A stretch of 19,224 nucleotides of DNA from assembly GCA_046541195.1 (NCBI GenBank), contig JBKHDT010000045.1, forward strand, positions 1-19,224, given 5' to 3'. The notes beneath the pieces are model-generated. The model searched no databases. It was not told the origin of the DNA and was given only the letters and a program-made list of their open reading frames with translations. The position numbers and the translations under genes are program-made. Within the stretch, counting starts at the first letter, position 1, and each line of letters starts with the position of its first letter. Below, in pieces: positions 14,532-19,224 of this stretch. Source of the stretch: JBKHDT01 sp046541195 (GTDB lineage Bacteria > Pseudomonadota > Gammaproteobacteria > Halothiobacillales > Halothiobacillaceae).

Positions 14532-14910
14532 GCCGGTCGGATTCAGCCCGCCCGGTGGCCGTGTGGTGGGCGGCACCGGAGGGTGGCCCAGGGTGTTTGC
14601 TTTGGACCGTCCACCTCCGGTCACCCGATTGGTGAGGCACCGACGGTGTCGTGCCAAGGCTCGGGTTTTCAACGCAGGCTGGGCACGACCGCAGGGCTTT
14701 GCGTGCAGGGCAGGGATGCCCTGGCGCGCCAAGGCGCAAGGGCAGTCAATCGCATCGCGCCGGCGGAGGTTGCACGAGGCCACGGTTAACGTCGTGCCCA
14801 GTTTCCCGAAACCCCGGGAATTAGCCCAGGCCCCGGGGCATTTTGCTGATGGTCGCCTGATGGCGCAAAAGCCGGAATTCGTGGGGGGCGTCGGTGGAGG
14901 TTCCCTGGTC
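14532..14910. other. Stem-loop-rich non-coding region between convergent mgtE and aroE
   Basis: 379 bases with no credible gene. Stems seen, in order: ACCGGAGggTGG-type arm (14575-14586) with CCACCTCCGGT (14611-14621), one bulge; GTCGTGCC (14648-14655) with GGCACGAC (14682-14689); TGGGCACGAC (14680-14689) with GTCGTGCCCA (14791-14800), which competes with the previous stem; CAGGGCA-GGGA-TGCCCTG (14706-14723); and CCCCGGG (14812-14818) with CCCGGGG (14832-14838), followed by CATTTT. Together these could be a structured RNA, a dispersed intergenic repeat, or simply a bidirectional terminator zone. The dense pairing is directly visible; the function is unknown. Confidence 0.5.
14812..14844 (+). 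terminator. Candidate terminator (plus strand) between mgtE and aroE
   Basis: CCCCGGG (14812-14818) pairs with CCCGGGG (14832-14838) over a 13-base loop and is followed by CATTTTG. It is 280 bases beyond the mgtE stop, so it would end a long 3' tail or a separate small transcript. Confidence 0.4.
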
Positions 14911-15765
14911 TCAGGGGTTTTCCGGCAGCCGCCCGCTGCGCAGGGCATGCCGCACCTCCGTGGTGTCCGGCTGCACACCCCGCCAAAGGCGGAAGCTCTC
15001 GGCGGCCTGTTCGACCAGCATGCCCAGCCCGTCCAGCGCCAGCAGCGCACCCTGCGCTTCGGCCCAGCGCTGGAACGCGGTCGGCTCGTCGGCATAGGCC
15101 ATGTCGTAGGCGATGCCCTGAGGCGACAGAAGGCCCTCCGGAAGATCCGGCAGGGCGCCGACCAGGCTTGCCGATGTGCCGTTGATGATCAGGTCGAAGC
15201 CCTGCTCGCCGGCATGCCGCCCGAGCGCCTCCAGACTGCATGCGCGCAGCGTGCCGAACCGGGGGTTGTCGTGCCCGAAGGCCTTGACCAGTTCCCGGGC
15301 ACGGTCCACGGTGCGATTGGCAACGAGGACCTGTTGCGGCTCGTGCTCGAGCAATGGCCCGAGTATGCCGCGCACCGCGCCGCCCGCACCGAGGATCAGC
15401 ACGTTGCGATCCATCAGTGAAATATCGTGGTAGCTCAGGTCACGAATCAGGCCGACCCCGTCGGTATTGTCCCCGAACAGGCTCTTGTCCGGCCGCACGA
15501 CCAGCGTATTGACCGCCTGCGCCCGCTCTGCCCGCTCGGTTCGCTCGTTCGCCAGCACGAATGCCTCTTCCTTGAAGGGCACCGTGACATTCAATCCGCT
15601 TCCACCTTCCGAGATGAAGGTGCTGATGGTGTCCGCGAAGCCGTCCCGTGGTGCCTCCAGTGCTTCGTAGCGCATGGCCTGGCCGGTCTGCGCCGCGAAA
15701 CGCGCATGGATGAAGGGAGACTTGCTGTGGGATATCGGGTGGCCGACTACCGCGTAGCGATCCAT
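14911..15765 (-). CDS. aroE: Shikimate dehydrogenase (NADP+)
   Basis: 284 residues (E. coli AroE 272). Catalyses NADPH-dependent reduction of 3-dehydroshikimate to shikimate in the chorismate/aromatic amino acid pathway. Seen: shikimate-binding SHSKSP (12-17), NVTVPFKE with catalytic Lys65, NTDGVG with catalytic Asp102 (both at E. coli numbering), the Rossmann glycine loop LGAGGAVRG (125-133), the NRT adenine-phosphate-binding motif, YDMAYADEPTAF, and the C-terminal GLGMLVEQAAESFRLWRG. Start ATG at 15765 with AGGAG about seven bases upstream; the longer frame to 15933 has no family-like sequence. It is not followed by other aro genes and appears to be a single-gene unit, convergent with mgtE. 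Confidence 0.96.
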   Translation of the reverse strand: MDRYAVVGHPISHSKSPFIHARFAAQTGQAMRYEALEAPRDGFADTISTFISEGGSGLNVTVPFKEEAFVLANERTERAERAQAVNTLVVRPDKSLFGDNTDGVGLIRDLSYHDISLMDRNVLILGAGGAVRGILGPLLEHEPQQVLVANRTVDRARELVKAFGHDNPRFGTLRACSLEALGRHAGEQGFDLIINGTSASLVGALPDLPEGLLSPQGIAYDMAYADEPTAFQRWAEAQGALLALDGLGMLVEQAAESFRLWRGVQPDTTEVRHALRSGRLPENP

Positions 15766-15985
15766 GGTGAACTCCTGGCTACTGAGGGTGACGCGATACC
15801 AGTCCGTTCCCGGATCGTTGCCGCAACCGCCGGGGAAAAGCCTGCTCCGGCATTTGGATTGGGGTGCCCCCGGGATGATTTTCCCGGGCGTTCCCGGCTG
15901 GCGTGCAGCCCCGGCATGACGGGCACGGAACATGGTTCCTTCATCAGTGTTAGCATAGGTCGAAAGTGTTTCGGGGTAAACGTTG

Positions 15986-16028
15986 CCCGCCCGGGCCGCA
16001 GAGGCCCTGGCAAGTGCATTCGGGCGGG
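15986..16028. repeat. Nested hairpin in the zapG leader
   Basis: CCCGCCCG (15986-15993) pairs with CGGGCGGG (16021-16028); inside it GGGCC-GCAGA-GGCCC forms a second short stem. It ends about 32 bases before the zapG start. The rest of the 295-base aroE-zapG gap contains a CCCGGG...CCCGGG stem (15868-15888) and a weak -10-like TAGCAT (15951-15956), but nothing gene-like. Confidence 0.3.
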
Positions 16029-16060
16029 TTCAGGCGACACGCAGATGTTGGGGGTGGAAT

Positions 16061-16627
16061 ATGGCGGATCCGGTTGTCTGGATCGTGGCGATTCTGGTGG
16101 TGGTCGTTGCGGCGGTGGTGGGTTATTTCGTCGGTCGGGGCAATCCTGATCGCCAGCGTGTCGACACGCTGGAAAAACAGCTGGCCGCGCAGAGCGCTGA
16201 AATGACGCGTCAGCAACATGAGCTGGACAGGTACCAGCGCGAGGTCCGGGGGCACTTTGACCGGACTGCCGAACTGTTCGTGGACATGGCCGGATCGTAC
16301 CGGGCGCTTTACGAGCACCTGTCCAAGGGATATGACACGCTGGGGGCCGGGCCGGGCCAGCGGGTGTTGCCGGATCGACCCGGCGCGTTGCTGGAGGATC
16401 CCGGGCCGCGGACCGAGCCCGAGCCGACCCTCGAACCCCTGCCGGACGCGCCCGCTTCCGATGAGCTGGCGTCCGGGAGCCGGCTGCCGGAGTCGGAAGA
16501 GACCCGCTCCGGGGAGGATGCGGCCGCTGTTTCGAAGACGGATGATGAGTCCGCACGCGACGCCGGGCAGGGCGATGAAGCCGGTTCTGCAGCGCCCCCG
16601 AAAGGGGCGGGGCGGCGCCCGGGCTGA
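16061..16627 (+). CDS. zapG: YhcB/ZapG family (DUF1043) cell-division and envelope protein
   Basis: 188 residues (E. coli YhcB is 132). A single N-terminal membrane helix (about 5-24, VVWIVAILVVVVAAVVGYFVG) is followed by a coiled-coil (about 33-65, LEKQLAAQSAEMTRQQHELDRYQREV) and the family hallmark HFDRTAELFVDMAGSYRALYEHLSKGYDTL (about 66-95). The C-terminal 90 residues are Pro-, Glu- and Ala-rich and probably disordered; this tail is longer than usual. The E. coli protein sits in the inner membrane and links cell division with envelope synthesis (family knowledge). The ATG at 16061 follows GGGGGTGGA and puts the helix at the N-terminus; the frame opens at 15983. It leads a four-gene run, 17 bases before the next start. 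Confidence 0.88.
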   Translation: MADPVVWIVAILVVVVAAVVGYFVGRGNPDRQRVDTLEKQLAAQSAEMTRQQHELDRYQREVRGHFDRTAELFVDMAGSYRALYEHLSKGYDTLGAGPGQRVLPDRPGALLEDPGPRTEPEPTLEPLPDAPASDELASGSRLPESEETRSGEDAAAVSKTDDESARDAGQGDEAGSAAPPKGAGRRPG

Positions 16628-16644
16628 GCGCGGGAGGCCGGGCA

Positions 16645-17478
16645 ATGGTCGACGTCGTCAAGAGCGGGGGGCGTCGCGAACCCTTCGACGAATCCAAGCT
16701 GCGCCTGTCGCTTCGTCGTGCGGGCGCCGGTGACGACGACGTCGAGGCGGTGGTGCACGAGGTGCGCGACCGCCTGCACGAGGGCATCACGACCGGCAAG
16801 GTCTATCGGCTTGCCCGCCAGGCGCTCAAGCGTCGCTCGCGTCGGGTCGCGATCACCTACAGTCTCAAGCGCGCGTTGCTGGAACTGGGGCCTTCGGGCT
16901 ACCCGTTCGAGCAGTTCTGCGGTCGACTGTTCGAGGCGATGGGCTACTCGGTGGCCTACAACCAGACGTTTTCGGGCCGCTGCGTGCAGCACGAGATCGA
17001 CGTGGTTGCCGAGCGTGACGGGCAGCGCCTGTTCGCGGAGTGCAAGTTCCACAATCGTCAGGGCCACCGCAACGACGTCAAGATCCCCCTGTACGTGCAG
17101 GGCCGCGCCCAGGATCTGGCTGACGGGGAAGACGGACATCACCACGAGTTCTGGATCCTCACCAACACGGTGTTCAGCGAGGACGCGCTGTGCTACGGCC
17201 GCTGTGTCGGGTTGCGTCTGGCCGGTCACAACACCGATCACTTCCAGTTGACCCGGGATCTGATCAACCAGCATCGCCTGCATCCGGTGACCTGCCTGAC
17301 CCGGCTCAAGGCAGCGCACAAGCGCATCCTTCTGGACAATCGGCTGGTACTCTGCCGGGAGCTTCTGGAAAACCCGTCCGCGATGGACCTGCTCGGACTC
17401 GATGACGCGCACAAGGGGCAGGTGCTGGCCGAGGCCCGGGACATCATTGCCGTCGGGCAAGTTCGGAGACGCCCATGA
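16645..17478 (+). CDS. ATP-cone domain fused to a PD-(D/E)xK (Mrr-like) nuclease domain
   Basis: 277 residues. An ATP-cone covers about 3-82: VKSGGRREPFDESKLRLSL, GITTGKVYRLARQAL and SRRVAITYSLKRALLELG match the nucleotide-binding cone of ribonucleotide reductases and NrdR. Residues about 86-205 look like a restriction-endonuclease-fold (Mrr/RecB-like) domain: FEQFCGRLFEAMGY, HEIDVVAE (Asp119), then FAECKFH (Glu132, Lys134) complete a D-x(n)-ExK site. A helical C-terminal tail (about 215-270) holds RLKAAHKRILLDNRLVLCRELL and a short hairpin-helix-like stretch. It suggests a nuclease whose activity or assembly responds to ATP or dATP (inference). GGGAGG lies before the ATG. The stop overlaps the next start by four bases (ATGA), so translation is probably coupled. 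Confidence 0.8.
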   Translation: MVDVVKSGGRREPFDESKLRLSLRRAGAGDDDVEAVVHEVRDRLHEGITTGKVYRLARQALKRRSRRVAITYSLKRALLELGPSGYPFEQFCGRLFEAMGYSVAYNQTFSGRCVQHEIDVVAERDGQRLFAECKFHNRQGHRNDVKIPLYVQGRAQDLADGEDGHHHEFWILTNTVFSEDALCYGRCVGLRLAGHNTDHFQLTRDLINQHRLHPVTCLTRLKAAHKRILLDNRLVLCRELLENPSAMDLLGLDDAHKGQVLAEARDIIAVGQVRRRP

Positions 17479-18836
17479 AACTCACCAGTCACGGAGGCGC
17501 GGAGCGGGTCACCGGGTCCAAGCATCTGCTCGAGGCCGGCGGGCGGCGTGTGCTCATCGACTGCGGCATGTTCCAGGGCGAGAAAGCCGGTCGATTGCTC
17601 AACTGGCAGGCGCCCCCCTTTGATCCGGCCTCGATCGACGCGGTGCTGCTGACCCACGCGCACCTGGATCACTGCGGCTACCTGCCCAGATTGGTGCGGT
17701 CCGGATTTCGCGGTCCGGTGTACGCGACCCGGGCGACCCGGGAGGTGGCCCGGATCATCATGCTCGATGCCGCGCATCTTCAGGAGGAGGACGCGGCAAA
17801 GGCCAATCTCGAGGGCTGGTCCAGGCACAGGCCGGCAAAGCCGCTTTACGACACGGGCGATGTGGATGCGGTGCTGGCGCGCTTTCATTGCGTGGCGCCG
17901 GGCGAGCCCCTGTCCCTGTTCGAGGGGGCCCTGCACGCCACCTTCCATCCCGCGGGGCATATCCTCGGTGCCTGCGGCATCGAGATCGATGACGGCAGCT
18001 CGCGGATCTGGTTCTCCGGAGACATCGGCCGCCACGATGACCTGCTGATGTACCCGCCGTCGCCGCCGTCTGCCGTCGATACGGTGGTCATGGAGTCGAC
18101 CTATGGCGATCGCCTGCACACGCAGACGGACCCGGTTGCCGAGTTGACGGACATGCTGGCTCGGATGCACCGGCAGCGGGGCGTCCTGCTGGTCCCGGCC
18201 TTCGCCGTGGGCCGGGCGCAGCTGGTGATGCTCCTGCTTGACCGGATCATGCGGGCGCGCCCGGACCTGGACATGCCGGTTTACCTCAGCAGCCCGATGG
18301 CCAGCCGGGTATTCGAGGTATACCGCGAATTTCACGACCTGCATCGAATTACTCCCGAGGAGCTCGATCGCGTGGCGAGTCGGGTGCGCATGGTCGACCA
18401 CGGCGAGCGCGCGGCACGGCTGAATCGCAAGCGGCACGGACCGATGGTGATCATCGCCGGCGCCGGCATGCTGACCGGCGGCCGAATTCTTTCGCACCTT
18501 GCGGCGCATGCAGGCCGGTCGGAAAACCTGGTGCTTCTGACCGGTTTCCAGGCCCCCGATACCCGCGGGGACCGGCTGCTGCGCGGGGAACGCGATCTGA
18601 AGGTCCAGGGCCGTCGCCTGCATGTTGAGGCCGAGGTCGTGCTGCTCGATGGCCTGTCGGCCCATGCCGATCAGGCCGGATTGGTCGACTGGCTGTGTGC
18701 GGCGCCCCGACTGCCCGAGCGTGTCCTGCTGGTGCATGGCGAGCCGCAGGCTCGGGCGGCACTCGCGCAGCGCATTCACGAGCGGACGGGGCGCCCCTGC
18801 GCGTCGCTTGGGGTCGGTCGGACGGTCATGGTCTGA
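17475..18836 (+). CDS. MBL-fold beta-CASP RNase (CPSF-73/TTHA0252-like, RMMBL domain)
   Basis: 453 residues. The metallo-beta-lactamase zinc motif THAHLDH is at 60-66 (H61, H63, D65, H66). Further ligand motifs are HPAGHILGACGIEI and FSGDIGRHDDLL. Beta-CASP features follow: MESTYGDRLH (motif A, Glu), PAFAVGRAQ, AGAGMLTGGRILSHL (motif B/His region) and LDGLSAHADQAGLVDWL (motif C, RMMBL), then LVHGEPQA. Relatives such as Thermus TTHA0252 are zinc-dependent endo-/5'-exoribonucleases, so RNA processing or decay is the likely role. The ATG at 17475 overlaps the ATP-cone nuclease stop in an ATGA junction; no separate strong ribosome-binding site is visible, which fits coupling. The length is normal and all metal ligands are present. 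Confidence 0.92.
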   Translation: MKLTSHGGAERVTGSKHLLEAGGRRVLIDCGMFQGEKAGRLLNWQAPPFDPASIDAVLLTHAHLDHCGYLPRLVRSGFRGPVYATRATREVARIIMLDAAHLQEEDAAKANLEGWSRHRPAKPLYDTGDVDAVLARFHCVAPGEPLSLFEGALHATFHPAGHILGACGIEIDDGSSRIWFSGDIGRHDDLLMYPPSPPSAVDTVVMESTYGDRLHTQTDPVAELTDMLARMHRQRGVLLVPAFAVGRAQLVMLLLDRIMRARPDLDMPVYLSSPMASRVFEVYREFHDLHRITPEELDRVASRVRMVDHGERAARLNRKRHGPMVIIAGAGMLTGGRILSHLAAHAGRSENLVLLTGFQAPDTRGDRLLRGERDLKVQGRRLHVEAEVVLLDGLSAHADQAGLVDWLCAAPRLPERVLLVHGEPQARAALAQRIHERTGRPCASLGVGRTVMV

Positions 18837-18840
18837 TGCC

Positions 18841-19200
18841 ATGAGCCGAATGGCCGAGCGTTATCGGTTGGTTCGGGTCGTGATTCCGGCATTGGGCCTG
18901 GCAGTCCTGCTGGCCGGGATGCTCTGGACTGGCAGGGAAGAGCCGGTCGTGGACGTGACAACGGTCGCCGGCCAGGTGATGGCCGTCGAGCGGGGGCAGG
19001 CCGAGACACTGCGCGGTTCCACGGCGACGCTGGTCACGCTGCGGATCGCGCTGCCGGAAGGTGTCGAGGTTCGGGTGCCGGTGTTCGGGGTCGTGCCCCG
19101 GCCCGGTGATGCCGTCCTGCTTGAAGAACGTCGGTTCGCCGACGGAACGCGGCAATGGCGGCTGTCCCCCGAGCCGGCAGCTGCGCCGACGCGTTTGTGA
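18841..19200 (+). CDS. Small single-pass membrane or secreted protein, unknown
   Basis: 119 residues beginning four bases after the RNase stop. A basic start (MSRMAERYRLVR) is followed by one hydrophobic segment (about 12-28, VVIPALGLAVLLAGMLW), then a soluble, probably periplasmic beta-rich part (VVDVTTVAGQVMAVERGQ, TATLVTLRIALPEGVEVRVPVFGVVPRPGDAVLLEERRFADGTRQWRL). The GQVMAVERG...PGDAVLLEE pattern resembles a small beta-barrel such as an OB-fold, but I do not recognise a family. The ribosome-binding site is weak, and the second ATG (18850) is an alternative start; coupling to the gene in front is likely. The last 24 bases of the window (19201-19224) contain GGGAGG, possibly the ribosome-binding site of a following gene. 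Confidence 0.6.
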   Translation: MSRMAERYRLVRVVIPALGLAVLLAGMLWTGREEPVVDVTTVAGQVMAVERGQAETLRGSTATLVTLRIALPEGVEVRVPVFGVVPRPGDAVLLEERRFADGTRQWRLSPEPAAAPTRL

Positions 19201-19224
19201 ACACAGGGTCACTCGGGAGGGTGC

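Noticed and set aside
14532..14910. Known structural RNA (6S, SRP, tmRNA, RNase P) in the mgtE-aroE gap
   Set aside because: The stem-loops are present, but none of the hallmark conserved sequences of these RNAs was found.
17238..18842. 534-codon minus-strand frame opposite the RNase gene
   Set aside because: The plus strand encodes a full beta-CASP protein with all metal motifs; the antisense frame has none.
1..19224. Insertion sequences, prophage, integron or CRISPR array
   Set aside because: No transposase, integrase or cas-like protein and no regularly spaced repeats were found; gene content is chromosomal core.

Overview
The window is about 19.2 kb of GC-rich chromosomal DNA from a gammaproteobacterium. 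The evidence is the adjacent nlpD-rpoS pair, a SlyA-type regulator, a 503-residue PepA whose metal and catalytic residues fall at the E. coli positions, a YhcB/ZapG homologue, and a VC_2705-type symporter with its small subunit. The lineage within the class cannot be read safely; a GC-rich halophilic, Chromatiales-like or Lysobacterales-like genome would fit (inference). I see no rRNA, tRNA, CRISPR array, transposase or prophage gene, so this is core-type chromosome.

Layout. 1-306: C-terminus of NlpD. 307-686: regulatory gap with a palindrome over the -35 box of a good promoter candidate, then a long leader. 687-1727: rpoS. 1907-2383: SlyA/MarR regulator. 2593-4104 (minus): pepA. It is divergent from 4288-4557 (small two-helix membrane protein), which is followed by 4616-5608 (lipoprotein with MliC, COG3650-like and META domains). 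5619-12533 (minus): a block transcribed right to left. It holds a CBS/DUF294 nucleotidyltransferase-like protein (B), a DUF4212 small subunit, a sodium:solute symporter, a second CBS/DUF294 protein (A) and a DEDDh exonuclease. 12534-13190: large divergent regulatory region with a TGTTACC-type palindrome array. 13191-14531: mgtE. 14532-14910: non-coding and packed with stem-loops. 14911-15765 (minus): aroE. 16061-19200: four close co-directional genes: zapG, an ATP-cone plus Mrr-like nuclease protein, a beta-CASP metallo-beta-lactamase RNase, and a small single-pass membrane protein.

How the genes may work together. nlpD and rpoS are a classic pair linking cell-wall separation and the general stress response. 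The central minus block looks like a short-chain organic acid (acetate-like) uptake system. It carries two regulatory CBS/nucleotidyltransferase-like proteins and an exonuclease-fold protein, which suggests nucleotide-dependent control of the transporter (inference). The right-hand cluster joins a predicted ATP-cone DNA/RNA endonuclease to a beta-CASP RNase through a 4-base ATGA overlap. It is the best candidate here for a little-described nucleic-acid-processing system.

The most interesting non-coding signals are: four consecutive hairpins between the symporter and CBS/DUF294-A genes (8263-8383); the structured stretch between mgtE and aroE (about 14575-14845); the TGTTACC/GGTAACA array (12787-12832); and the palindrome overlapping the candidate rpoS promoter (367-383).
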